Assembly (NCBI GenBank): GCA_029946075.1
Contig: JAQSDT010000033.1
Coordinates: 1-8,592, forward strand
Direction: 5' to 3'
Source: a bacterium
Lineage (GTDB): Bacteria > Pseudomonadota > Alphaproteobacteria > Rhizobiales > Xanthobacteraceae
DNA length: 8,592 nt
Shown here in pieces: positions 1-6,561 of the stretch; the first letter of the stretch is position 1; every line of letters begins with the position of its first letter. The notes below the pieces were generated by a model. The model saw nothing but the letters and a program-made list of their open reading frames with translations. It had not been told where the DNA came from and did no database searches. A program made the position numbers and the translations under genes.

Positions 1-681
1 CTTCACATGCGGCTTGCCGAGATTGATCATCGGCTCGATGGTGAAGAACATGCCGGGCTTCAGCGGCACGCCTTCGCCGGGCCGGCCGACATGGATGATG
101 TTCGGCTCGTCGTGAAACATGCGCCCGAGGCCGTGGCCGCAGAAATCGCGCACGACGCTCATACCCTGCGGTTCGACGAAGCTCTGGATGGCGTGGCCGA
201 TGTCGCCGGTGGTGGCGCCGGGTTTCACCGCGGCGATGCCGCGCATCATCGCCTCATAGGTGATCTCGATCAGCCGCTCGGCCTTGCGCGCGATCGGTCC
301 GATCACATACATGCGGCTGGAATCGCCGTGCCAGCCGTCGACGATGAAGGTGACGTCGATGTTGACGATGTCGCCTTCCTTCAGCGCGCGGTCGCCGGGC
401 ATGCCGTGGCAGACCACGTGATTGATCGAGGTGCAGGTCGAATAACGATAGCCGCGATACATCAGCGTCGCCGGATAGGCGCCGTGGCTGAAGGCGAAGT
501 TGCGAACGAATTCGTCGATCTCCGAGGTCGGCAGACCTTCCTTGACGATATCCGTGAGCTCGTCGAGGCACTTTGAAACCAGCGCGCCGGCCTTGCGCAT
601 GCCGGCGAACCCGCTGGCGCCATGCAGTTTGATCTGGCCGGTTTTTCGCAAGGATGCGTCTGACGCTTCGATATAGCTCAT
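1..681 (-). CDS. map: Type I methionine aminopeptidase (3' end outside the window)
   Basis: Cytosolic metalloprotease that removes the initiator methionine from new proteins. The visible 227 residues begin MSYIEASDASLRKTG and cover most of the pita-bread fold. The metal ligands follow the spacing of the E. coli enzyme: D109 (VNID), D120 (HGDSS), H183 (CGHGLG) and E216 (FTIEPM). The substrate-contacting His is H92 in VVCHGMP. The last ligand, a Glu expected near residue 247, lies beyond position 1, so roughly 40-50 residues are missing through the window edge, not through damage. The ATG at 681 gives the N-terminal extension seen in alphaproteobacterial homologues; no strong Shine-Dalgarno precedes it. 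The gene lies 115 bp downstream of the MscS-like gene on the same strand, with a possible promoter of its own between them. The family call is very secure. Confidence 0.96.
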   Translation of the reverse strand, partial: MSYIEASDASLRKTGQIKLHGASGFAGMRKAGALVSKCLDELTDIVKEGLPTSEIDEFVRNFAFSHGAYPATLMYRGYRYSTCTSINHVVCHGMPGDRALKEGDIVNIDVTFIVDGWHGDSSRMYVIGPIARKAERLIEITYEAMMRGIAAVKPGATTGDIGHAIQSFVEPQGMSVVRDFCGHGLGRMFHDEPNIIHVGRPGEGVPLKPGMFFTIEPMINLGKPHVK

Positions 682-728
682 GGGCGGGTCTGGCTTCGCG
701 GGAACGATAAAGGGCTGATTTGCAGGCT

Positions 729-757
729 AATTTAATGATCGGAGCGCCCAGCTGCAA
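729..757 (-). promoter_or_regulatory. Possible sigma-70 promoter for map
   Basis: On the minus strand a TTGCAG box (752-757) is followed, after a 17-base spacer, by TAAATT (729-734), the most AT-rich spot in this gap. The -10 box would sit about 48 bases before the map start codon. The boxes match the consensus at only 3 and 4 of 6 positions, so this rests on spacing and placement alone. Confidence 0.3.
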
Positions 758-774
758 GCCGGGCCTGTACGGTC

Positions 775-793
775 CGGGCCCGTAAAAGGCCCG
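775..793 (-). terminator. Hairpin just after the MscS-like gene, possible weak terminator
   Basis: CGGGCC (775-780) pairs with GGCCCG (788-793) around a 7-base loop, starting four bases past the stop codon of the MscS-like gene when read on the minus strand. No run of T follows the stem on that strand, so it lacks the second half of an intrinsic terminator. A further GGGCC copy at 761-765 could pair with 777-781 instead. It may stabilise the 3' end or slow polymerase. Confidence 0.3.
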
Positions 794-796
794 AAT

Positions 797-2113
797 CTAC
801 CCGGAAACCTCGACTACCTGCTCGACCGGCAACGCGCCGCCGCGGACGCGGATTTCGCGCACCGGGTAGGGGACGCGGATATTCTCGCGCTTGAACACGT
901 CCCACAGCGCCAGCATCACCTCGCTCTTCACGTTGTCCATGCCGTCGGGATCGGCGATCCAGAAGGTCAGGGAGAATTTCATCCCGGCCTCGGCGAATTC
1001 GGTCAGGATGCAGTTCGGCGGCTTGTTCTTGATGGCGCGCGGGGCGGCCGCGGCCACCTCGACGGCCAGCTTGCAGACGAGGCGCGGGTCGGCGTCGTAA
1101 TTGGTGCTGAACAGCACTTTCACCAGCGTGTTCTTGTCGGTGTAGGTCCAGTTCACGACCTTCTGCGTGACCAGGTCCTCGTTGGGGATCAGGAACTCGC
1201 GGCCGTCGCCGGCGGCGACCGAGATGTAGCGCGTTTTCATCGCGCTGATCCGGCCCGAACTGTCGCCGATGGTGACGAGGTCGCCGGGTTTTACGGATTT
1301 GTCCGCCAGCAGGATGATGCCGGAGATGAAGTTCGCCACGATCTTCTGCAGGCCAAGACCGATACCGACGCCCGCCGCGCCGGTAAACACCGCCAGCGCT
1401 GACAGGTTGATGCCGACCGCGCTGAGCGCGACGATCACCGCAATCGTCAGGAGACCCATCCGGATCATCTTGATCAGCAGCACCTGGATCGATGGCGTCA
1501 GGTCGGTGGAGCGGTTGATCCGGCTTTCGGCAAAATTGCTGGCAATGTTGGTCAGCCACAGCGCCACGATCAGCAGCGCGCCCAGCTTGATCAGCACCAG
1601 CGGCGTCAGCCGCAGGCCGCCGAGCACGATCGAGACGGGGTCGGAGTCCAGCAGCTGCAGCGTCGGTTCGAGCTGGCCGACGACGCTGAGCGCCGCGACG
1701 AACCAGGCCGACACTGACACGAGGCGGACGATGAATTCGTTGCGGATCACCGACGTCACCAGCCGGATCACCAGCCATGCCAGCGCCAGCTTGGCGGCGA
1801 CCGCGAGCAGATAGCTGCGGCTCGGCCAGGTGGAATGGAGCATCGCGATGCGCGCCGCGATCACCAGGGCGGCGAAGATCACCGTGGAGGCACTGCCGAC
1901 CAGCACGCGGGCGAGGCGCCGCAGCGCCACCGGCCAGCGCATCGCCAGCGAGGTCATGTCGACGCGCGCGCGGATGGCGGCCTCGCTGGCCCAGGCGATG
2001 CCGCCGGCGGCGAGGATCAGGCCGAACTGCAGATAGAACCAGGGCGAGGTGACCTCGGCGCCGAGCGAGCGCGCGGTGGCGTGCAGGAACTCGATAATTT
2101 CGTTGAAATCCAT
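797..2113 (-). CDS. MscS-family mechanosensitive ion channel
   Basis: Inner-membrane channel of the small-conductance mechanosensitive family, expected to release ions and small solutes when membrane tension rises after hypo-osmotic shock. The protein has 438 residues, longer than E. coli MscS (286), because extra transmembrane helices precede the core: hydrophobic stretches lie at about 24-43, 70-92, 101-123, 131-146, 170-190, 212-236 and 238-270. The pore-lining helix is the Gly/Ala-rich run at about 245-258 (GAAGVGIGLGLQ), followed by KIVANFISGIILL and the beta-domain signature KPGDLVTIGD at 275-284. The FLIPNEDL segment (308-314) and the C-terminal alpha/beta domain (about 330-425) are typical of the family. 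The start is the ATG at 2113; it has no clear Shine-Dalgarno, so the start is less certain than the family. It is divergent from the antiporter gene. The exact subfamily and gating are not readable from sequence. Confidence 0.92.
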   Translation of the reverse strand: MDFNEIIEFLHATARSLGAEVTSPWFYLQFGLILAAGGIAWASEAAIRARVDMTSLAMRWPVALRRLARVLVGSASTVIFAALVIAARIAMLHSTWPSRSYLLAVAAKLALAWLVIRLVTSVIRNEFIVRLVSVSAWFVAALSVVGQLEPTLQLLDSDPVSIVLGGLRLTPLVLIKLGALLIVALWLTNIASNFAESRINRSTDLTPSIQVLLIKMIRMGLLTIAVIVALSAVGINLSALAVFTGAAGVGIGLGLQKIVANFISGIILLADKSVKPGDLVTIGDSSGRISAMKTRYISVAAGDGREFLIPNEDLVTQKVVNWTYTDKNTLVKVLFSTNYDADPRLVCKLAVEVAAAAPRAIKNKPPNCILTEFAEAGMKFSLTFWIADPDGMDNVKSEVMLALWDVFKRENIRVPYPVREIRVRGGALPVEQVVEVSG

Positions 2114-2236
2114 CGGCAGAATCTCGTTCGAGGCGCCGTCGTGGCCTCATTGGCAGGTTTGATTCGTGAAGCGCGGGCAGAATCCCACAAGCGCGGCGTG
2201 GATGCCATCGCTGCGAGGCCCGCGAGGTGCAAGTGA

Positions 2237-2252
2237 GCCCGCCAAATCGGGC
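2237..2252. repeat. Small inverted repeat in the divergent region
   Basis: GCCCG (2237-2241) and CGGGC (2248-2252) are complementary around a CCAAAT loop. Beyond one A-A mismatch the pairing continues for two or three more bases (GTG at 2233-2235 against CAT at 2254-2256). It could be an operator or an mRNA hairpin, but nothing assigns it a partner. Confidence 0.4.
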
Positions 2253-2315
2253 ACATGGCCGCCTTCGGCAGAAATGGGTTGGCGATCAAGTGTGGCAACG
2301 ATAAGGATGCAAGTA

Positions 2316-2353
2316 CAAGTATTTGTGCAAGTATTTGCTTGAACAGGTATTTG
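2316..2353 (+). repeat. Three direct repeats, CARGTATTTG, before the antiporter gene
   Basis: CAAGTATTTG occurs at 2316-2325 and again at 2328-2337, and CAGGTATTTG at 2344-2353. The start-to-start distances are 12 and 16 bases. A partial copy, CAAGTA, sits directly before the first one (2310-2315), and GAATTTGCG follows at 2357. The array ends 33 bases before the preferred antiporter start. Tandem short motifs at this distance from a start codon suggest a protein-binding site, although slippage-born sequence would look similar. Confidence 0.55.
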
Positions 2354-2386
2354 CTCGAATTTGCGAAGATGGGGACCGCTCTCGAA

Positions 2387-4180
2387 ATGGCTTCTCTCGA
2401 TCAGGTCAGCGTCGTCATCCTGCTCGGGGCGGTTCTCGTGATGGCTGGAATCCTGTCCAGCCTGCTGGCGCTGCGCTTTGGCGCACCGTTGCTGCTGGTG
2501 TTCCTCGCGATCGGCATGCTGGCGGGCGATGCCGGTCCCGGCCAGATCCATTTCGACGACGTCCGCACCACCTATCTGGTCGGATCGGTGGCGCTGGCGC
2601 TGATCCTGTTCGACGGTGGTCTGCGCACCAAATTCCAGAGCATCCGCGCCGTGCTGGCGCCGTCGATGGTGCTGGCGACGATCGGCGTGCTGCTGACCGC
2701 GCTGGTGACGGCGCCGGTCGCCAGATATGTGCTCGATCTGAACTGGATCGAATCGCTGCTGGTCGGCGCCGTGGTGGCATCGACCGATGCCGCGGCGGTG
2801 TTCCTGCTGGTGCACACGCAGGGGCTCCGCTTGCGTCCCCGCGTCGGCGCGACGCTGGAAGTCGAATCCGGCACCAACGATCCCTTTGCGATCTTCCTCA
2901 CGCTGATGCTGGTCGAATTCATCTCGATCGGCCAAAGCTCGCCCGGTCATGTCATTGCCGAGTTGGTCCGCGAAGGCGTGCTCGGCACCATTATCGGCGT
3001 CATCGGCGGGCGGCTGGTGGTGCTGGCGCTCAACAAGATGCCGCTGCCGCAGGGCCTGCACGCGCCGTTCGTCACCACCGCGGCTCTCGTCATCTTCGGC
3101 GGGGCGCAGATTTCGCACGCCTCGGGTTTTCTTGCGGTCTATCTTGCCGGCATCATCATCGGCAATCGCCCGACGCGCGCGCACAATTCGGTGGTGACGT
3201 TTCTCGACGCCGCGACCTGGCTGGCGCAGATCGTGATGTTCGTGCTGCTCGGGCTATTGGTGTCGCCGCAGCGCCTGCTCGACAGCGTCGTCCCGGCGGT
3301 GATCGTGGCGCTGGTACTGATGCTGGTGGCGCGCCCGGTTGCGGTGTTTCTGTGCCTGGTTCCGTTCCGCTTCAACTGGCGGGAGAAGGTCTTTATCGCC
3401 TGGACCGGCCTGCGCGGCGCGGTTGCCATCTTCCTCGCCTCGATCCCGATGCTGGTCGGCCTGTCGAAGGCCTATCTGTATTTCGACGTCGCCTTTGTCG
3501 TCGTCATCATCTCGCTGCTGCTGCAGGGCTGGACGCTGGGGCCGGCGGCACGATGGCTGCACGTGGCGTTGCCGCGGGTCGACCGCGGGCCACGGCGCGT
3601 CGAACTCGATCTGCCCGGCCAGCTCGAGCAGCAGCTGGTCGGCTATCCCGTGCGGGCGAAGAGCCTCTTCTTCCGTCGCGGTCTCATTCCCTCCTGGTCG
3701 AAGCCGACGCTGGTGATCCGCGACGAGCGGATCCTTTCCCCGGCCGAAGCCGATCCGATCGCCGCCGGCGACTACATCTATTTGCTGGCGCCGCCGGAGC
3801 GGGCCGAGGCGCTGGATCGTTTCTTCGTCGACATGCCGCCGAGTTCGGCGCCCGACCCGCATCTGCTCGGCGACTTCATGGTCTCGGGCGAGCACACGCT
3901 CGGCGAAGTCGCCGGGATCTATGGCGTCGCCGTCGCGGAAGAAGAAAAGCAGCTGACGCTGGCGGATTATTTCGACATCCACCTCCACCACGCGCCCAAG
4001 GAGGGCGCCGAGCTGGTACTGGATTCCATCGTCCTGGTTGCGCGCAGCATCGGCGGCGGCCGGGTCAACGTGATCGGCCTTCGCCTGCCCGAGGACGAGG
4101 AAGTGACGGTGCCCCCGACGCGGAGCCAGCGGGTGAAGCGCAAGCTGGCGGATATCTGGTCGCAAGTGGCGGGGGTCTGA
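2387..4180 (+). CDS. nhaP2: CPA1 potassium (or sodium)/proton antiporter, NhaP2/CvrA type
   Basis: Inner-membrane secondary transporter exchanging cytoplasmic K+ (or Na+) for protons, serving pH, potassium and turgor balance. The protein is 597 residues with this start; E. coli NhaP2 has 578. Residues 5-395 form a Na_H_Exchanger domain of about 12-13 helices. The CPA1 markers are visible: TD at T133-D134 in ASTDAAAVF, ND at N164-D165 in ESGTNDPFA, and GLRGA at 341-345. Residues about 405-485 resemble a TrkA_C (RCK-type) domain ending in GDYIYLLAP, and about 490-575 resemble a CorC_HlyC domain; both are regulatory cytosolic parts in this family. I chose the ATG at 2387 because the first helix begins within ten residues. 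ATG 2369 is also possible; the open frame extends to ATG 2255 but would then encode the direct repeats. Which cation it moves cannot be told from sequence. Confidence 0.9.
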   Translation: MASLDQVSVVILLGAVLVMAGILSSLLALRFGAPLLLVFLAIGMLAGDAGPGQIHFDDVRTTYLVGSVALALILFDGGLRTKFQSIRAVLAPSMVLATIGVLLTALVTAPVARYVLDLNWIESLLVGAVVASTDAAAVFLLVHTQGLRLRPRVGATLEVESGTNDPFAIFLTLMLVEFISIGQSSPGHVIAELVREGVLGTIIGVIGGRLVVLALNKMPLPQGLHAPFVTTAALVIFGGAQISHASGFLAVYLAGIIIGNRPTRAHNSVVTFLDAATWLAQIVMFVLLGLLVSPQRLLDSVVPAVIVALVLMLVARPVAVFLCLVPFRFNWREKVFIAWTGLRGAVAIFLASIPMLVGLSKAYLYFDVAFVVVIISLLLQGWTLGPAARWLHVALPRVDRGPRRVELDLPGQLEQQLVGYPVRAKSLFFRRGLIPSWSKPTLVIRDERILSPAEADPIAAGDYIYLLAPPERAEALDRFFVDMPPSSAPDPHLLGDFMVSGEHTLGEVAGIYGVAVAEEEKQLTLADYFDIHLHHAPKEGAELVLDSIVLVARSIGGGRVNVIGLRLPEDEEVTVPPTRSQRVKRKLADIWSQVAGV

Positions 4181-4216
4181 ATTGCGCCCCGCGCAGGCGG
4201 CATGACGACTCCGCTG

Positions 4217-4245
4217 TTGAGGAAACGGGCGACTGTCATTAGCCT
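4217..4245 (+). promoter_or_regulatory. Possible weak promoter before the GrdB-like gene
   Basis: TTGAGG (4217-4222) and TAGCCT (4240-4245) are separated by 17 bases and lie 54 bases before the ATG at 4299. The match to consensus is 4 and 3 of 6, so the evidence is the spacing and position in a 118-base gap. Read-through from the antiporter gene is an equally good explanation for expression. Confidence 0.22.
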
Positions 4246-4284
4246 TGGCGCAGACGCCGCGGCGCGGTGCCTCACGGGAAACGC

Positions 4285-4290
4285 AAGGAA
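4285..4290 (+). promoter_or_regulatory. Shine-Dalgarno that fixes the GrdB-like start
   Basis: AAGGAA lies 8 bases before the ATG at 4299. This selects that codon over the in-frame ATG at 4245, which would add 18 residues (MAQTPRRGASRETQGTTT) with no family-like features. Confidence 0.75.
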
Positions 4291-4298
4291 CGACGACA

Positions 4299-5228
4299 AT
4301 GTCCGGCCCCAACGACGATCAACTTGGCTTCGCGCCCGACTATGATTCCGCGGTCCCCTACATGCAGCGGACCCGCGACTATTACACGGCAATCGGCTAC
4401 ACCACGCCCTATCGCTGGGCGCACTATATCGATGCGCCGTTTCAGCCGCTCAAGAAGCCGCTGGCAGCCTCGCGCGTGACGATCGTCACCACAGCCGCCC
4501 AGTTCGATCCGACCAAGGGCGATCAGGGGCCGGGCGCGGCTTATAACGGCGGCGCAAAATTCTATCAGGTCTATGACGGCGACACGTCGAAACAGCACGA
4601 TCTGCGCATCTCCCACATCGGTTACGACCGCAAGCACACCACGGCCACCGACAGCGGCACCTGGTTTCCGCTGCCGCAGCTTTTGAAGGCCAGGACGTCG
4701 GGCCGTATCGGCGAGGTAGCGCCGCGCTTCTTCGGTGCGCCGACCAACCGCAGCCATCGCGTCACCATCGATACCGACGCGCCGGAAATCCTCGCGCGCT
4801 GCCTCGCCGATGAGGTCGACGTCGCCGTTATCGTGCCGAATTGCCCGGTCTGCCACCAGACCTCGGTGCTGGTGGCGCGGCATCTCGAAGCCAACGGGAT
4901 TGCTACCGTCGTGATGGGCTGCGCCAAGGATATCGTCGAGCACGCCGCCGCGCCGCGCTTTCTGTTTTCGGACTTCCCGCTCGGCAATGCCGCCGGCAAG
5001 CCGCAGGACGAAGCCTCGCAGGCGCAGACGCTCGAACTGGCGCTGCGGTTGCTGGAGTCGGCCTCCGGCGCGCGCACCACGATGCAGTCGCCGCTGCGCT
5101 GGAGCGAGGATGCCTCCTGGAAGCTCGACTACAACAACGTCGCGCAGATGAGCCCGGAAGAGCTGGCGCGCCGCCGCGCCGAATTCGACAAGCAGAAAGA
5201 GATCGCCCGCGGCAACCGCGCGGCATGA
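4299..5228 (+). CDS. GrdB/PrdB-like protein, Cys form of the glycine/sarcosine/betaine reductase selenoprotein B family
   Basis: A 309-residue soluble protein with no signal peptide or membrane segment. The middle and C-terminal part matches what I know of the selenoprotein B family of glycine, sarcosine, betaine and D-proline reductases: after DEVDVAVIVP comes NCPVCHQT (residues 181-188), then a helix and GIATVVMGCAKDI (200-212). In clostridial reductases a selenocysteine occupies this motif; here the pair is C182 and C185 (CPVC), with a third Cys at 208. Residues 58-69 (SRVTIVTTAAQF) and the HIGYDRKHT segment (106-114) look like the conserved N-terminal half. The neighbours do not include GrdA, GrdC/D, GrdE, thioredoxin or selenium genes, so a complete reductase is not encoded here. 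The actual reaction is unknown; a thiol or redox role of the CxxC pair is inference. The C-terminus (285-305) is a charged, probably helical tail. Confidence 0.72.
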   Translation: MSGPNDDQLGFAPDYDSAVPYMQRTRDYYTAIGYTTPYRWAHYIDAPFQPLKKPLAASRVTIVTTAAQFDPTKGDQGPGAAYNGGAKFYQVYDGDTSKQHDLRISHIGYDRKHTTATDSGTWFPLPQLLKARTSGRIGEVAPRFFGAPTNRSHRVTIDTDAPEILARCLADEVDVAVIVPNCPVCHQTSVLVARHLEANGIATVVMGCAKDIVEHAAAPRFLFSDFPLGNAAGKPQDEASQAQTLELALRLLESASGARTTMQSPLRWSEDASWKLDYNNVAQMSPEELARRRAEFDKQKEIARGNRAA

Positions 5229-5232
5229 CGCC

Positions 5233-5344
5233 GTCATTGTCAGCGACAAACGCGAAGCGTTTGCGCTTGAGAGCGAAGCGAAGCAATCCATCTCTCCGTA
5301 CGGGGATAGATGGATTGCTTCGTCGCTTCGCTCCTCGCAATGAC
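5233..5344. repeat. Palindromic intergenic repeat element (112 bp)
   Basis: The element begins GTCATTG (5233-5239) and ends CAATGAC (5338-5344). Its core is a near-perfect inverted repeat: GAGCGAAGC (5271-5279) pairs with GCTTCGCTC (5325-5333), and GAAGCAATCCATCT (5280-5293) pairs with 5308-5321, leaving a three-base bulge GTC at 5322-5324. After one mismatch, TCC/GGA closes the stem around a GTACGG loop (5298-5303). Repeats with GTCATTG...GAAGCAATCC arms are, from memory, widespread between genes in Bradyrhizobium and other proteobacteria. As RNA it would form a long hairpin after the GrdB-like gene (starting 5 bases past its stop) and could act as a transcript end or processing site. No protein is encoded. 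Confidence 0.85.
5247..5263. repeat. Extra hairpin embedded in the left arm of the palindromic element
   Basis: CAAACGC (5247-5253) pairs with GCGTTTG (5257-5263) around GAA. The right arm of the large palindrome has no counterpart, so this segment (about 5240-5270) breaks the symmetry between the GTCATTG end and the core stem. Confidence 0.6.
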
Positions 5345-5350
5345 ACTTTC

Positions 5351-5356
5351 AGGAGG
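5351..5356 (+). promoter_or_regulatory. Strong Shine-Dalgarno that fixes a TTG start
   Basis: AGGAGG is a perfect anti-16S match 8 bases before the TTG at 5365. It begins 7 bases after the end of the palindromic repeat. No in-frame ATG lies near the conserved N-terminus, so this site decides the start of the CoA transferase. Confidence 0.85.
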
Positions 5357-5364
5357 ACGTCCGT

Positions 5365-6558
5365 TTGACCCGACCGTTCGAAGGCGTGAAGATTCTCGAC
5401 TTCACGCAGGTGCTGGCCGGCCCCTATGCGAGCTACCAGCTCGCGCTGCTCGGCGCCGATGTCATCAAGGTGGAGCGGCGCGAGGGCGAGGACATGCGCC
5501 GCACGCCGCTGAGCCGGGAATGGGCCGACCGTGGCCTCGCACCGGGATGGCAGGCGATCAATGGCAACAAGCGCAGCCTGACGCTCGATCTGTCGAAGCC
5601 GGAGGCGATCACCATCGTCAAGCAATTGGCGGCGCAGGCCGACGTGGTGATGGAAAACTTCCGTCCCGGCGTGATGGACAAGCTGGGCATCGGCTATGCG
5701 GCGCTGTCGGCGATCAACCCGCGGCTGATCTATTGCGCCATCTCCGGTTTCGGCCAGACCGGCCCGGAACGGTTGGGCGCCGGCTATGACGGCAAGATCC
5801 AGGCGCTGTCGGGGATCATGTCGATCACCGGCCATGCCGAGACCGGGCCGACCCGTGCGGGCTTTGCCGTCTGCGACGTTCTGTCGGGTGCCACTGCCGC
5901 CTTCGGCGTCTCGAGCGCGCTGTTTCAGCGCACCCATACCGGCAAGGGGCAGCTGGTCGACGTCTCCATGCTGGAGGCGACGCTGGCGTTCCTGTCAGGG
6001 CAGGTGGCGGACTATTCGGTGGCCGGCCACCGCCAGCAGCTCTCGGGTAACCAGGCGGTCAGCCGCCGGCCGACGGCAAACCTGTTCAAGGCGGGCGACG
6101 GCTATCTGCTGCTTGCCGTCAACAGCGAGAAGCAATACCGGGGATTGATGACCGCGCTCGGCCGCGCCGATGCACTGGAAGATCCGCGCTTTGTCGACTG
6201 GTTCGCCCGGCAGGAGAACGAGCCGGCGCTGCGCACCATCATCGAGGAAGCGCTGTCGAAGAAGGACCCGCGCGAATGGGAGAAGGTGCTGGAGGCCGCG
6301 GGTGCGCCCTGCGCCAGCATCTGGAAGGTCGAGGAAGTGATCGATCATCCCCAGATCGCCGCCCGCGGTGCGATCCAGGAGATCGACACGCCCTATGGCC
6401 GGCTGCGCTTTGCCGGCAGCGGGTTCCAGCTCGCCCATGGCAGCGGCCGGCTCGAACGGATGGCGCCGGCGCTGAGCGCCCATACCGAGGAAGTGCTGGC
6501 CTCGCTCGGCTATGATGCCGCCGCGATCGCCGGCCTTCGCAGCCGCGAAGTGGTCTGA
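5365..6558 (+). CDS. Class III (CaiB/BaiF) CoA transferase
   Basis: Cytosolic enzyme moving CoA between carboxylic acids, of the formyl-CoA transferase / carnitine CoA-transferase fold. The 397 residues match the usual family length. The N-terminus has the conserved FEGVKILDFTQVLAGPYAS and LGADVIKVER (residues 5-38), then GNKRSLTLDL (67-76) and ENFRPGVMDKLGIGY (97-111). The probable catalytic Asp, which carries the acyl intermediate in the family, is D171 in AVCDVLSG (Frc D169). TGKGQLVDVSMLEA (192-205) and the C-terminal GAPCASIWKVEEVIDHPQIAARG segment are also typical. Translation starts at TTG with a perfect AGGAGG upstream. The substrate pair cannot be told from sequence: oxalate, citramalate, mesaconate, carnitine-like or aromatic acids all use this fold. 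It lies 136 bases after the GrdB-like gene, with a palindromic repeat between, and 120 bases before ilvD. Confidence 0.93.
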   Translation: MTRPFEGVKILDFTQVLAGPYASYQLALLGADVIKVERREGEDMRRTPLSREWADRGLAPGWQAINGNKRSLTLDLSKPEAITIVKQLAAQADVVMENFRPGVMDKLGIGYAALSAINPRLIYCAISGFGQTGPERLGAGYDGKIQALSGIMSITGHAETGPTRAGFAVCDVLSGATAAFGVSSALFQRTHTGKGQLVDVSMLEATLAFLSGQVADYSVAGHRQQLSGNQAVSRRPTANLFKAGDGYLLLAVNSEKQYRGLMTALGRADALEDPRFVDWFARQENEPALRTIIEEALSKKDPREWEKVLEAAGAPCASIWKVEEVIDHPQIAARGAIQEIDTPYGRLRFAGSGFQLAHGSGRLERMAPALSAHTEEVLASLGYDAAAIAGLRSREVV

Positions 6559-6561
6559 CGC

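Larger units (their letters stand above)
2114..2386. promoter_or_regulatory. Divergent intergenic region between MscS-like and antiporter genes
   Basis: These 273 bases must hold the promoters of both flanking genes. The half next to the channel gene is GC-rich and carries one hairpin (2237-2252). The half next to the antiporter (about 2300-2370) is clearly more AT-rich and holds three direct repeats. No strong sigma-70 promoter stands out; a TTGCTT at 2335-2340 has only a poor -10 partner (AATTTG, 2358-2363). I see no convincing small gene here. Confidence 0.6.

Noticed and set aside
732..2150. Long open frame (472 codons) on the minus strand overlapping the MscS-like gene
   Set aside because: It is the frame-shifted shadow of the channel gene: Arg/Ala/Gly-rich, no hydrophobic pattern and no family motif, as expected in high-GC DNA.
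2255..2386. N-terminal extension of the antiporter to the ATG at 2255
   Set aside because: The added 44 residues would be encoded largely by the direct repeats (giving repeated ASICLNR-like sequence), no good Shine-Dalgarno precedes 2255, and the conserved protein begins at 2387.
2323..4242. 639-codon plus-strand frame overlapping the antiporter
   Set aside because: Low-complexity Arg/Gly/Ala product; the overlapping frame encodes a full CPA1 antiporter with all motifs.
4799..4960. Selenocysteine (UGA recoding) in the GrdB-like gene
   Set aside because: The motif is encoded by TGC (C182) and TGC (C185); there is no in-frame TGA, so no recoding is needed.
5310..5789. Open frame starting MDCFVASLLAMT
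   Set aside because: This start peptide is the translation of the palindromic repeat arm, and the remainder is an out-of-frame shadow of the CoA transferase.
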